A program made the position numbers and the translations under genes. From the NCBI RefSeq assembly GCF_013170705.1, contig NZ_CP033334.1, positions 2,643,501-2,707,500 on the forward strand: 64,000 nt of DNA, read 5' to 3'. The notes under the pieces were generated by a model. It saw nothing but the letters and a program-made list of their open reading frames with translations. It made no database searches and was not told the origin of the DNA. The DNA comes from Mesorhizobium loti (GTDB taxonomy: Bacteria; Pseudomonadota; Alphaproteobacteria; Rhizobiales; Rhizobiaceae). Positions 51,369 through 60,135 of this stretch are shown one piece after another. Numbering within the stretch: the stretch's first letter is position 1; every line of letters begins with the position of its first letter.

Positions 51369-52343
51369 ATGGCCAAGATGCGTTATGCCGAGGCGCTCAA
51401 TCAGGCGCTCCGCGAGGAGATGCTGCGCGACCCTTCGGTCTTCCTTTTCGGTGAGGACATTGCTCGCTATGGGGGCGTCTTCAAGGTGACGCGCGGACTC
51501 ATGGACGAGTTTGGCGAAAGCCGCGTCAGGGACACGCCTATCTCCGAGCAGGCCCTGGCCGCCATGGCCGTGACCGCTTCGATGACCGGCACGCGCCCGG
51601 TGCTGGAGATCATGTATGCGGATTTCATGCCGCTGGTCCTGGACGCGCTGATCAACCAGGCGTCCATCTATGAATATCTCTGGAAGGACGTGTCCATGCC
51701 TTTCGTCCTGCGCACGCAGGGGGGCGGAGGCGCCGGCGCGGGCGCCCAGCATTCCAAGTCTCTGGATTCACTCGTTGCCCATATTCCCGGGGTCAAGGTC
51801 GTCGCGCCGGCGACGCCGGCCGATGCGAAAGGATTGCTCAAGGCAGCCATTCGCGACAGCCAGCCGGTTATCTTCCTCGAGCACAAGCTGCTTTATAATC
51901 TGCGCGACGAGGTTCCCGACGACGCTGATTTCATCGTCGACATCGGCAAGGCGAGAACGGTGTGCGAGGGGAATGATGTCTCCATCTTTGCCACGTCGCG
52001 CATGGTCCTGGAAAGCCAGAAGGCGGCCGAGACACTGGCCGGCGAGGGGATAAGCGCCGAGGTCATCGATCTCAGGAGCCTGCGCCCGTTGGACCTTGGG
52101 GCCATCACCTCGTCCATTGCCAAGACCCATCACGCGGTGGTGGTCAATGAAGGTTGGCGCTTCTGCGGGTATGGCGCCGAATTGTCGGCGACGATCATGG
52201 ATCACGCCTTCGACGATCTCGACGCGCCCGTGGCACGGGTGACGTTGCCGGACATGCCGATCCCCTATAGCGAGTCGCTCGAGATGGCTGTTCTTCCCAA
52301 CGCTGCCAAGATCGCCCAGGCGGTCCACGATACGCTGAAGTGA
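51369..52343 (+). CDS. Thiamine-diphosphate dehydrogenase E1 beta (acetoin/2-oxoacid type)
   Basis: A 324-residue transketolase-like protein. FGEDIARYGGVF near residue 28, RVRDTPISEQ near 55 and a C-terminal transketolase_C domain (VIDLRSLRPLD, near 235) are clear. The ATG begins one base after the E1 alpha stop, so expression is coupled. The frame extends upstream to 51219 inside E1 alpha, which is not a real start. Confidence 0.9.
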   Translation: MAKMRYAEALNQALREEMLRDPSVFLFGEDIARYGGVFKVTRGLMDEFGESRVRDTPISEQALAAMAVTASMTGTRPVLEIMYADFMPLVLDALINQASIYEYLWKDVSMPFVLRTQGGGGAGAGAQHSKSLDSLVAHIPGVKVVAPATPADAKGLLKAAIRDSQPVIFLEHKLLYNLRDEVPDDADFIVDIGKARTVCEGNDVSIFATSRMVLESQKAAETLAGEGISAEVIDLRSLRPLDLGAITSSIAKTHHAVVVNEGWRFCGYGAELSATIMDHAFDDLDAPVARVTLPDMPIPYSESLEMAVLPNAAKIAQAVHDTLK

Positions 52344-52356
52344 GGAGGACCAGATC

Positions 52357-53643
52357 GTGACCGACATCACAGTTGTGGGCGCCGGCGGGGAGTATATGGA
52401 GTCCGTCGTCGTCGTCGAATGGCACAAGAAGCCGGGAGACGCGGTCACGGCGGGCGAGCTTGTGGTCACCGTTGAAACGGCCAAGGCTGCGACGGAGATA
52501 GAGGCGCCGGCGTCCGGCATCCTGGCACAGATCAAGGCTGAGGTCGGCCAGGAGATCGAATTGGGCGGCGTTCTCGGCGTGATTGCCGAAGCGGGCGCCA
52601 TACAGTCGCCAGGCGCAGAACCCGCCGAGTCCCTTGTGGAGCGGCCGACCCTGGCTGCGAAGGAGGTCGCGAAAACCGGCTCCCGTCGCCCCTCCGTCAA
52701 TCGGGTGCTTGCCTCTCCGCTCGCCAGGCGCGTGGCCGCGCAGAAGAGCATCGACCTCTCCGAGCTGACGGCGTCGAGCGTGTCCGGCAGGATCAAGCTG
52801 CGGGATATCGAAGCCTACGAAACGACAGGACGAGGAATCGGCCGGCCGGCCGCGACCGTCGCGCCAGCAAGGCCTTCGAGCGGCGCCATCCATGTCACCC
52901 GGCGCGGTAAGCCAGGCGGAATCCCGATCCTGCTCGTCCATGGGTTCGGGAGCGACAGCCTTTCGTGGCAGCCGTTGGTGGCCGCGCTCGGCAACAGCGC
53001 TTCGATCATCCTCGTTGATCTTCCTGGTCATGGGAAGTCGCCACCGCCCGAAGGCAAGCCTTCCATCCATGGTCTTGCCGAAGTGCTGGCGTCGGCCCTG
53101 CGTGAATTGGGCATAGAAGGCGTCCACCTAGTCGGGCATTCGTTGGGTGGCGCGGTCTGCCTCGCACTGGCGGAAAGCGGCGCGCTGGAGATCCAGTCGC
53201 TGACATTGCTGGCGCCGGCAGGCCTCGGCCCCGAGATCGATGGGGCCTTCGTCGACGGATACAACAGGGCGACCCGGCCCGAGAGTCTCAAGCCGTGGCT
53301 GCTTAGGCTTTTCGCCGACGCCTCGATCGTGACGCCGGGCTTCGTCGCCGCCACGCTGCAGGCGCGGGGCGATGTCGCAAGGCAGCGGCAGATCGAGCTT
53401 GCCGCCGCGTTCTTTCCCGATGGAACCCAAGCATCGGAATTGCGCGGCGTGCTGAAGCGCCTGACCCAGCCGCAAAAGATCATCTGGGGCGAGCTGGACC
53501 GTATCATACCGATGCGGCATGCGCTGCATGCCGGCGCGGCGGCGGCTGTTCATTTCATGCCGGGCGTCGGCCACATGCCTCATGTCGAGGAGCCCTCGAC
53601 GGTGGCGCGTCTAATCCTGCAGAATGTTTCGTGCGCAACATAA
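52357..53643 (+). CDS. Lipoyl E2 fused to alpha/beta hydrolase (AcoC-like)
   Basis: A 428-residue protein starting at GTG after GAGGAGG. A lipoyl domain (1-78) has Lys43 in VETAKAATE. An E3/E1-binding domain (about 110-150) follows with SPLARRVAAQ. The rest is an alpha/beta hydrolase fold with GHSLGG near residue 260 and a final catalytic His segment. This order is that of acetoin dehydrogenase E2 (AcoC), which carries out acyl transfer to CoA. No E3 gene is present nearby, so a shared lipoamide dehydrogenase is likely used. Confidence 0.9.
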   Translation: MTDITVVGAGGEYMESVVVVEWHKKPGDAVTAGELVVTVETAKAATEIEAPASGILAQIKAEVGQEIELGGVLGVIAEAGAIQSPGAEPAESLVERPTLAAKEVAKTGSRRPSVNRVLASPLARRVAAQKSIDLSELTASSVSGRIKLRDIEAYETTGRGIGRPAATVAPARPSSGAIHVTRRGKPGGIPILLVHGFGSDSLSWQPLVAALGNSASIILVDLPGHGKSPPPEGKPSIHGLAEVLASALRELGIEGVHLVGHSLGGAVCLALAESGALEIQSLTLLAPAGLGPEIDGAFVDGYNRATRPESLKPWLLRLFADASIVTPGFVAATLQARGDVARQRQIELAAAFFPDGTQASELRGVLKRLTQPQKIIWGELDRIIPMRHALHAGAAAAVHFMPGVGHMPHVEEPSTVARLILQNVSCAT

Positions 53644-53656
53644 GGAATATTGCGGC

Positions 53657-54370
53657 ATGAAACCGGCGGCTATCGTAACGGGGGCGACCGGCGGGATAGG
53701 CAGGATGATCGTCGGCCGGTTGGTGCGGTCGGGTTTCCCGGTTATCGCTCTTGGAACGAAGAGTGCCGGACTTGCCGCGCTGGGCGAGGAAACGGGCTGC
53801 CGCACGCTTGTCCTCGATATCACCGATGCCAGTGCAAGCCAGGCGGTGCTTGCAGGTCTGGACGTGGGCGTCCTGATCCATGGCGCGGGTTTACTCGGGC
53901 CGCAGGTGGCGCTGTATGACACATCGGACGAACTGGCCTCCAAACTGGTTTCCACGAACATACTCGGCACCGTGAACGTGCTGCGCGCGCTCGTTCCGCC
54001 GATGCTGCAACGCGACAGGGGAACGATCGTGCTGCTCGGGTCGATCTGCGCCACCGCACCGGGCACGGGACCTGCTCTGTACAGCGCGACCAAGGCGGCG
54101 ATGCACTCCATGGCCGCGAACCTCAGATATGATCTGCGCGGCAGCCGGCTACGGGTCGGGGAGATCCTGCTCGGCCGCGTGCGCACCGGCATCCATGAGC
54201 AACTTGCAAGCGGCGAGGACCTCTACAGCGGATTTGAATGCGTCATGCCCGAGGACGTGGCTGAAACCGTTCTGCATATGCTTGAAACACCGCCTTCCGT
54301 GAGCCTGGGAACGATCGAGATGATGCCAACCAGGCAGGTTGTCGGCGGCGCGCACTTCTCCAAGGGATGA
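53657..54370 (+). CDS. SDR family oxidoreductase
   Basis: A 237-residue SDR from ATG 53657 (TAAGGAAT upstream; the frame opens at 53624 inside the E2 gene). Cofactor motif TGATGGIGRM, catalytic YSATK, and the C-terminal PTRQVVGGA shared with the SDR at 47355. The two are clear paralogs in one regulon. It may act on an alcohol intermediate such as an acetoin or hydroxy acid. Confidence 0.85.
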   Translation: MKPAAIVTGATGGIGRMIVGRLVRSGFPVIALGTKSAGLAALGEETGCRTLVLDITDASASQAVLAGLDVGVLIHGAGLLGPQVALYDTSDELASKLVSTNILGTVNVLRALVPPMLQRDRGTIVLLGSICATAPGTGPALYSATKAAMHSMAANLRYDLRGSRLRVGEILLGRVRTGIHEQLASGEDLYSGFECVMPEDVAETVLHMLETPPSVSLGTIEMMPTRQVVGGAHFSKG

Positions 54371-54377
54371 GGACTGG

Positions 54378-55265
54378 ATGCCATCGCTGTTTTTTAATCT
54401 GAACGGGGCCTCGCACGAGGTCGAGCTCTATCCTGACCTGGCGCCGAAGACGATCGGCAAACTGGTCGCGTCGCTGCCGGCCAAGCTTGATATCCACTGC
54501 GCCAAGATCGCCGGCCAGCATATCTTCTGGCATGCGCCGATTGTCGCCGACATCGAGAAGGCGCAGGATATTCTCACCCTGCCGCCGGGTACGTTCCTCT
54601 ATTGGCCGGAACGGCAGTTCCTGGAACTCATCTATGGCGAGTTGCAGGCCGAGAAGGCGCAGGTCTGCGTGCTCGGCCGCCTCAAGGGCGACATCGGCTG
54701 GCTCAAGGAATTCGGCCGCCACGTGGTCGAGAACCACGGCCAGGGGCTGATCCTGGCCGAATTGACGGCCGCCCCCGACGCGTTGCCGCTGGCCGCGAAG
54801 GAGAAGCCGCTGTCTTCGCCTGGGCTCGTTGCGCTGCGCGAGGCGCGCAAGGCCATCTGGCAGGAAGCGCCCGAAGAGATGTTCACGCTTCTGAAGCGCG
54901 AAGGCATGATGCTGCCCTATGGCCCGCTCGCAATGGCCGAGGGTGAATTGCGCAAGCTGCATGAACTGCTCTGGCGGCTGCGTGGCGGCGGTCACGGCAT
55001 CGACGCCGGCAATCGCGGCGAGGTCATCGCCTTTCTGATCGAGGCGTTCAATGCGCGCATCGACGGCTTCTGCGGTCTCCACGAGATCGGTGCCAGGCTG
55101 GAATCGGCCAAATCCCTGCTCGCCCAGCCGGAAACAGTTGACGATGTCGTCGAGGAGTTGATCCTCTACACCGGCCGCGCGGCGGCATGGCTCGATGCCT
55201 ACATTCCCTGGAATGCCCTCAACGTGGCCACGCTGGTCTCGCTGCAAAGGCAAGGGGTTCGATAG
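54378..55265 (+). CDS. DUF3830-like protein (cyclophilin-fold)
   Basis: A 295-residue protein starting 7 bp after the SDR stop (ATG 54378; the frame also extends to 54339). The N-terminal 130 residues have a cyclophilin-like pattern with LPPGTFLYWPERQF near residue 75. I match this to DUF3830, a family often beside amino acid or amidohydrolase genes. The C-terminal 150 residues are helical and I do not recognise them. It is likely the last gene of the E1-E2 operon, followed by a terminator. Confidence 0.55.
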   Translation: MPSLFFNLNGASHEVELYPDLAPKTIGKLVASLPAKLDIHCAKIAGQHIFWHAPIVADIEKAQDILTLPPGTFLYWPERQFLELIYGELQAEKAQVCVLGRLKGDIGWLKEFGRHVVENHGQGLILAELTAAPDALPLAAKEKPLSSPGLVALREARKAIWQEAPEEMFTLLKREGMMLPYGPLAMAEGELRKLHELLWRLRGGGHGIDAGNRGEVIAFLIEAFNARIDGFCGLHEIGARLESAKSLLAQPETVDDVVEELILYTGRAAAWLDAYIPWNALNVATLVSLQRQGVR

Positions 55266-55297
55266 GGACCGTTCCTTCACTGTATTCGTGCACTACC

Positions 55298-55326
55298 AGG
55301 CCGGAGCGTATTTCGCGCTCCGGCCT
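55298..55326 (+). terminator. Rho-independent terminator after the E1-E2 operon
   Basis: An 11-bp perfect stem (55298-55308 with 55316-55326) with a 7-base loop, then TTGCTGTTCT. It lies 33 bp after the DUF3830-like gene. The remaining stretch to 55552 shows no gene. Confidence 0.8.
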
Positions 55327-55552
55327 TTGCTGTTCTCGGGAAGCCGGTCGCAACGGCGACAGTCTCGAGCGCGGAGCGGGTTGAAGCAGACTCAACTGAG
55401 GCTGGAACGGATGGCCCCGTAGCCGGCCTCTCAATACATCTTAGGCCTGAGGCAATCCCGGAAGGAGCGAACGGCTTTCCGTCCGCAACTGCATGAAAAA
55501 GGACGCGGAACGGTTCGGCGTTTCCGTGAAAACGGTGAATCGCACCATGGCC

Positions 55553-56224
55553 TCAGAGCTTCAGGCGCGCAAGGAAACTCTGCTCATAGTAGGTCACGAT
55601 GCGCGTGACGCTGAACGCGATGAAGAAGTAGATCAGCGCCGTCGCGGTCAGGATCTCGATCGGCCGGGCCGTGGCGTCGGCGATCATCTGGCCTTGGTAC
55701 ATGAGATCCGCCATCCCGACCGCCGAGACCAGGGCGCTTTCCTTGAATAGCGTCACGCAGTTTGAGAGCAGGGTCGGCACCGCGCGCATGATGGTCTGCG
55801 GAAGGATCACATAGGGCACGCTGACTCTGGAGGGGAGGCCAAGCGCGATGCAAGCGTCGCGCTGCTCGGCGCCGATAGATTTGAGGGCGGCGCGGCAACT
55901 TTCGCTGGAAATCGCTCCCATGTAGAGCGCCAGCGTCGCGATGGTGGAGGTGACGTTGCCAAGATCGATGCCCAGAAGCGCCGGCAGGCAAAAGAAGAAC
56001 CAGAAAAGCTGGACCAGGACCGGAGTGCCGCGGAATATCTCCACGTAGGCTGTCGCGATCGCCTTCAGGATCGGGTGGCCGGACTGACGTATGACACTGA
56101 CGGCAAAGCCGAGCGGCAGCCCGATCGCCAGGCCCATGGCTGTAAAGTACAGCGTATTGCCGAGACCGGTGAACAGGGCCAAGCGGTAATCGTAGAGAAA
56201 GGAGAGCGATGTTGCCAGATCCAT
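55553..56224 (-). CDS. Polar amino acid ABC transporter permease
   Basis: A 223-residue inner-membrane permease of the HisM/GlnP type with five helices. The EAA-type loop after SESCRAALKSIGAEQRDA is shortened here: ALKSIGAEQRDA, near residue 140. Last gene of a four-gene minus-strand importer; 12 bp separate it from the other permease, which it should pair with. Confidence 0.9.
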   Translation of the reverse strand: MDLATSLSFLYDYRLALFTGLGNTLYFTAMGLAIGLPLGFAVSVIRQSGHPILKAIATAYVEIFRGTPVLVQLFWFFFCLPALLGIDLGNVTSTIATLALYMGAISSESCRAALKSIGAEQRDACIALGLPSRVSVPYVILPQTIMRAVPTLLSNCVTLFKESALVSAVGMADLMYQGQMIADATARPIEILTATALIYFFIAFSVTRIVTYYEQSFLARLKL

Positions 56225-56236
56225 GGGAGTCGCTCC

Positions 56237-56908
56237 TCAGGCCAGACGGTCGCGAAGCCGCTTCTCGCAGTAGCCGACGATTTGCGACAAGGGCAGCGAG
56301 AAGAGGAAGTAGATGAGGGCGACGGCCGAATAGATCTCGATTGGCCGGTAGCTTTGCGTGGCAAGGCTCTTGCCTTGATACATCAGGTCGCCGATCGCCA
56401 CGATCGCCACCAGCGACGTCTGCTGCAGAAGGCCGATCGTGTTGGTGAGCAGAACCGGAATGGCAATCAGCAGCGCCTGGGGGAGGACGATGTATATAGT
56501 CCTTTTGAAGGCAGAGAGGCCGAGCGCCGTGCCCGCATCGTAGTGGGACGAGGGGATGGCTTGGATCGCCGCCCTGTAGGCCTCGGCGTTGAACGCCGTG
56601 ATGTTCATGCCAAGCGCAAGGATCGCCATCGTGAACGGGTCGATGAAGATGCCGAAGAAGAATGGCAGGCAATAGAAGATCCAGATGATCTGGACGAGCG
56701 CCGGAGTGCAGCGGAACAATTCGATGAACGTGACCGCCAGCCAACGCAACGGCAAGAACCGGCTCATGGCCATCAGGCAGACCAGGAACCCGCCGACGAG
56801 CCCGATGACGGCGCAGATCACGGTCAACTGCAGCGTGATGGCGAGGCCGCTCATCAGTTGCGGCCAGCCCGAGGAGATGACGGAGAAATCCCAGCTATAG
56901 CCGTTCAT
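56237..56908 (-). CDS. Polar amino acid ABC transporter permease
   Basis: A 223-residue HisQ/GlnP-type inner-membrane permease. The N-terminal hydrophobic segments are followed by AEAYRAAIQAIPSSHYDAG near residue 115, here shortened: AEAYRAAIQAIPS. Partner of the permease gene at 55553; it starts 9 bp after the ATPase stop. Confidence 0.9.
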   Translation of the reverse strand: MNGYSWDFSVISSGWPQLMSGLAITLQLTVICAVIGLVGGFLVCLMAMSRFLPLRWLAVTFIELFRCTPALVQIIWIFYCLPFFFGIFIDPFTMAILALGMNITAFNAEAYRAAIQAIPSSHYDAGTALGLSAFKRTIYIVLPQALLIAIPVLLTNTIGLLQQTSLVAIVAIGDLMYQGKSLATQSYRPIEIYSAVALIYFLFSLPLSQIVGYCEKRLRDRLA

Positions 56909-56917
56909 GGCGTGCCC

Positions 56918-57694
56918 TCAGCAAATCGTCTCGACGTGGAGCACCTTTTTCAGGAAATCCGCTGTTCTGGGCTCGGCCGGATCCGAGAAGATACGGGCGG
57001 GCGTGGCGTCCTCCACGATGCGGCCGTCGGCGCAGAAGATGACGCGCGTGGCGATGCGCTTGGCAAACCACATGTCGTGCGTCACGATCATCATTGACAT
57101 CTTCTGCTCGGCGAGCTCAAGCATCAGCCCTTCAACTTCGGCGACAAGTTCGGGATCGAGCGCGGAGGTTATTTCGTCGAAGAGCATGATCTTTGGATCG
57201 AGCAGCAGGGCGCGGGCGATGGCCACGCGCTGTTTCTGGCCGCCCGAAAGCATGCCTGGATAGGCGCCGGCGCGGTTCTCCAGGCCGAGGCGCTTCAACA
57301 GTTGCATGGCGCGTTCGGTCGCGGTCGCGCGGCTTTCGCCGCGTGACCGGATCGGCGCCAGGATCAGGTTGCCGAGAACAGTCAGATGCGGAAAGAGCGT
57401 ATAGTGCTGGAAAACCATGCCGATCTTGGCACGGACAGCCGTGTCGATCAGATTGTCCTTGCGGCCGTTCGCCCGCGCCTCGATGTAACGCGCGCCTTCG
57501 AACTCGATACGACCGTTGTCGATCTTTTCGAGCCCCATGACACAGCGCAGGAGGGTGCTTTTGCCGCTGCCGCTGGGGCCGATGACGACGATGCGCTCGC
57601 TTGGCTCCATCTGGAAGTTCATGCCATCCAGGACGTGCACGTGCCCGCCATAGGATTTGCGCAAATTGTGTACGCTCAGGAAGCCAGACGCCAT
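56918..57694 (-). CDS. Polar amino acid ABC transporter ATP-binding protein
   Basis: A 258-residue GlnQ/HisP-type ATPase with Walker A GPSGSGKST, LSGGQKQRV signature, Walker B IMLFDEI and switch MIVTHD. It energises uptake with the two permeases. It lies between the binding protein gene and the permeases. The start ATG at 57694 follows GGGGTGG. Confidence 0.93.
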   Translation of the reverse strand: MASGFLSVHNLRKSYGGHVHVLDGMNFQMEPSERIVVIGPSGSGKSTLLRCVMGLEKIDNGRIEFEGARYIEARANGRKDNLIDTAVRAKIGMVFQHYTLFPHLTVLGNLILAPIRSRGESRATATERAMQLLKRLGLENRAGAYPGMLSGGQKQRVAIARALLLDPKIMLFDEITSALDPELVAEVEGLMLELAEQKMSMMIVTHDMWFAKRIATRVIFCADGRIVEDATPARIFSDPAEPRTADFLKKVLHVETIC

Positions 57695-57772
57695 GACGCC
57701 ACCCCTCTTTGTTTTTCTTTGGGATGAAGAACGGATGCCACCAAGGCGGCATCCGTTGCAAGGCGAGAGATC

Positions 57773-58636
57773 TTATTTCGCACCGGCGAGATAGATTTCG
57801 CTCCAGTGCTTCAGCAGCCTGTCAACCTCGCCGAGCGCAACCTTCTCCTCGAGGAAGATGTTGAGGACGTCGAGATCGCGCTGCGAGATCGTGGATGGCA
57901 GGCCAAAGGAGATGCCCTGCTTCATCAGAGCCGGCGACGCGTCGACAAGGCCGACCTTTTCGGGATTGGCGGTCTGTAGCAGCAAGTTGGTCGTGGAGTC
58001 CGCGCCCGCGACGTCCACACGGCCCGAGAGCAGGGCGAGATTGAGGCCGTTGGCGTCGGGAAGACGAACGATTTCGGCTTGCTTGAATCGTTCGGTGACC
58101 TTGTGATCCTGGGCCGAGCCGGACATGACGCCGACGCGGATGCCGGGCTTGTCGAAGGTGGAAAGATCGTGAGCCGGATCCTTTACCTTGGTATTGGCGA
58201 GCATGTAGGCGAAGTTCATCTCATCGTAGCCGGCGATCGCGCTGTAGTTGATGACGAGCGCGCGGGCAGGGGTGCGGTTCAGTGCGGGGGACATGTCCCA
58301 TTTGCCGGCCTGCAAACCCGCGACGACATTGTCCCAAGTGGTATCGACGAACTCGACCTTGACCTTGAGGACGTCTGCGAACTGCTTGCACAGGTCGAGA
58401 TAAGCGCCGCCATACTCCCCTGTTTTCAGATCCTTCATCACGTAGGGCGGAGAAATCGCGGCCGCGCAGCGCAATGCGCCACGATCCTGCACTGCTTTCC
58501 AGAAGCCGTCGGCATGAGCGGCCGGGGTTGCCAGCATGGCTGCGGCAATACTGGCCACGCCAAGCATGCCGGCCCGGGCACCGCGGCCGAAACGATCCGC
58601 GGTAAGTTTCCATAGATCTGCTATTTTCATGATCAT
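57773..58636 (-). CDS. Polar amino acid ABC transporter substrate-binding protein
   Basis: A 287-residue periplasmic protein of the SBP_bac_3 family. The signal peptide ends near AAHADGFWK (about residue 43). The mature region has LRCAAAISPPYVMKDLKTGEY (shortened: ISPPYVMKDLKTG), a typical amino-acid-binding start. It is first in the importer operon, behind an operator-like site. The ligand, an amino acid or derivative, would be the pathway substrate. Start ATG 58636 or 58630. Confidence 0.9.
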   Translation of the reverse strand: MIMKIADLWKLTADRFGRGARAGMLGVASIAAAMLATPAAHADGFWKAVQDRGALRCAAAISPPYVMKDLKTGEYGGAYLDLCKQFADVLKVKVEFVDTTWDNVVAGLQAGKWDMSPALNRTPARALVINYSAIAGYDEMNFAYMLANTKVKDPAHDLSTFDKPGIRVGVMSGSAQDHKVTERFKQAEIVRLPDANGLNLALLSGRVDVAGADSTTNLLLQTANPEKVGLVDASPALMKQGISFGLPSTISQRDLDVLNIFLEEKVALGEVDRLLKHWSEIYLAGAK

Positions 58637-58703
58637 AAATCCCCTTGTTCGTCGGTTAGCCGGCCATGGTCTCTTCCATCCGCCGATTTTTGTGGTTTTC
58701 TTA

Positions 58704-58718
58704 TTTTGTTATATCGTA
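58704..58718. promoter_or_regulatory. Candidate GntR operator upstream of the amino acid importer
   Basis: TTTTGTTATATCGTA contains TTTGTTATA, the left half of the palindrome, about 68 bp before the binding-protein start. Confidence 0.55.
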
Positions 58719-58890
58719 TAAATTTTTCAAATCATGTCAAACGAAGTTTTTGGCGGAACCGCAACCAGGCCGGGTGCGTCAATATATCAATTTGAAAATA
58801 AACGATTTTTTGATCCAAAAAGCGCTGTTGTCGCGGTTCTGGGATATTGGCGTCTGTCCATATCGCGTCTTGCAATGATGGCAGAAATGT

Positions 58891-58906
58891 AATTTGTTAT
58901 ATAAAA
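58891..58906. promoter_or_regulatory. Candidate GntR operator upstream of SDR/RidA operon
   Basis: AATTTGTTATATAAAA carries the intact left half ATTTGTTATA, 19 bp before the SDR start at 58925. With the site at 58704 it lies in the divergent region of two operons. Confidence 0.6.
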
Positions 58907-58924
58907 GATCGTGAAGGGGTTTCG

Positions 58925-59689
58925 ATGAAACGGCATCAAGGCAGACGTATTCTGGTTACCGGCGCGGCCACCGGGATCGGCCTTGCGACGGCGCGCTTTC
59001 TTGCCGCGGAAGGGGCTAGGCTCTATTTGGTCGATCTGCCCGGATCATCGCTTGAGGAAAGCACCCTCGCGCTGCGCGGGCAAGGCGAGGTCGCGCTACT
59101 CCATCTTTCGGTAACCGACGAAGCGGCGGTGCAAGAGGCGGTGGGCGACATGGTCGCGCGCTATGGCGGTATCGACGCGGTGGTCAATTCGGCCGGCGTC
59201 GTTGCGGTCGAGCCGGCGCTTGAGGCTTCTTTAGAGACGTTCCGCCGTGTCGTGGACATCAATCTGACAGGCACGTGGATCGTCTGCCAGGCGGTAGCCC
59301 GGCAAATGGCCGACAACGGCGGCGGCGCCATCGTCAACATATCATCCGTCTACGGCTTTCAAGGAGCGCCCAAACGCACCGCATATTGCGCCTCGAAGGG
59401 AGCGGTGATCGCGCTCACCGATTCGCTGGCGGTGGAATGGGGGCCGTTCAATATCCGCGTCAATAGCGTGGTGCCGACCGGCACGCGCACAACCATGGTG
59501 CAGGATCTGATCGATCGCGGCATATACAACGTCGATGCTGTGTCGCGGCGTACGCCGCTAAGGCGGCTGGCTGAGCCGGAAGAGGTAGCGGCTGCCTGCG
59601 GTTTTCTCATCAGTTCCGAGGCCGGCATGGTTACCGGGCATCACCTTCGGGTCGATGGCGGTTGGCTGGCCAACGGCTATCTCATGTAA
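58925..59689 (+). CDS. SDR family oxidoreductase
   Basis: A 254-residue classical SDR: TGAATGIGLAT near residue 13, NSAGVV, catalytic Ser in NISSVYGF and YCASKG, and C-terminal VDGGWLANGY. It resembles FabG/glucose-dehydrogenase-like members rather than the paralogous pair at 47355 and 53657. The ATG at 58925 has AAGGGG upstream; an earlier frame start at 58847 crosses the operator. First of a three-gene operon with RidA and the unknown paralog. Confidence 0.86.
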   Translation: MKRHQGRRILVTGAATGIGLATARFLAAEGARLYLVDLPGSSLEESTLALRGQGEVALLHLSVTDEAAVQEAVGDMVARYGGIDAVVNSAGVVAVEPALEASLETFRRVVDINLTGTWIVCQAVARQMADNGGGAIVNISSVYGFQGAPKRTAYCASKGAVIALTDSLAVEWGPFNIRVNSVVPTGTRTTMVQDLIDRGIYNVDAVSRRTPLRRLAEPEEVAAACGFLISSEAGMVTGHHLRVDGGWLANGYLM

Positions 59690-59714
59690 ATTTCAATCAT
59701 CGGAGACCTAAACC

Positions 59715-60104
59715 ATGGCGAAGCGTCAGAACATCTCCTCAGGCTCGCAGTTCGAAAAGGCCTACGGCTATTCGCGCGCCGTCAAGGCGGGTGACACACT
59801 CTATATCTCGGGAACGATCGGGATGGACTATGCGGCCGGCGTCATGCCCGACAACGCCGTCGGCCAGGTCAGGCAGATCATCAAGAACTTCGAGCCCGCG
59901 CTGCAGGCGGCTGGAGGCTCGCTTGGCGATATCGTGCAGATCACGACCTATGTCAGCGCGCCCGAAATCTTCAAGGAGGTCGGTCCGGAACTTGGCGTCA
60001 TCTTCAAGGACATCACGCCGACCAATGCCGCGCTCGTGGTCGGCTTCCCGGTGCCGGGAGTCCTGGTCGAGATCGCCGCCGTCGCCGTCATCGGTTGCGA
60101 ATGA
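59715..60104 (+). CDS. Rid (YjgF/YER057c/UK114) family protein lacking the key Arg
   Basis: A 129-residue protein of typical Rid length that would form a trimer. The family pattern is seen in DTLYISGTIG (about 27-36), Q at 75 in IVQITTYV, and VEIAAVAV near the end. RidA deaminases need the substrate-carboxylate Arg, normally in A-R-A-A-V; here the segment is PTNAALV with Asn104. It probably belongs to another Rid subgroup with altered substrate. Within this pathway it may hydrolyse or protect an imine made by the DAO enzymes. Confidence 0.85.
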   Translation: MAKRQNISSGSQFEKAYGYSRAVKAGDTLYISGTIGMDYAAGVMPDNAVGQVRQIIKNFEPALQAAGGSLGDIVQITTYVSAPEIFKEVGPELGVIFKDITPTNAALVVGFPVPGVLVEIAAVAVIGCE

Positions 60105-60135
60105 CCGGGAACTGATCGGCCGGAAAGGATCGATG

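Noticed and set aside
55493..55750. Short frame starting with an HTH-like sequence (RFGVSVKTVNRTM)
   Set aside because: Only about 20 plausible residues before running into antisense of the permease gene; too little to call.
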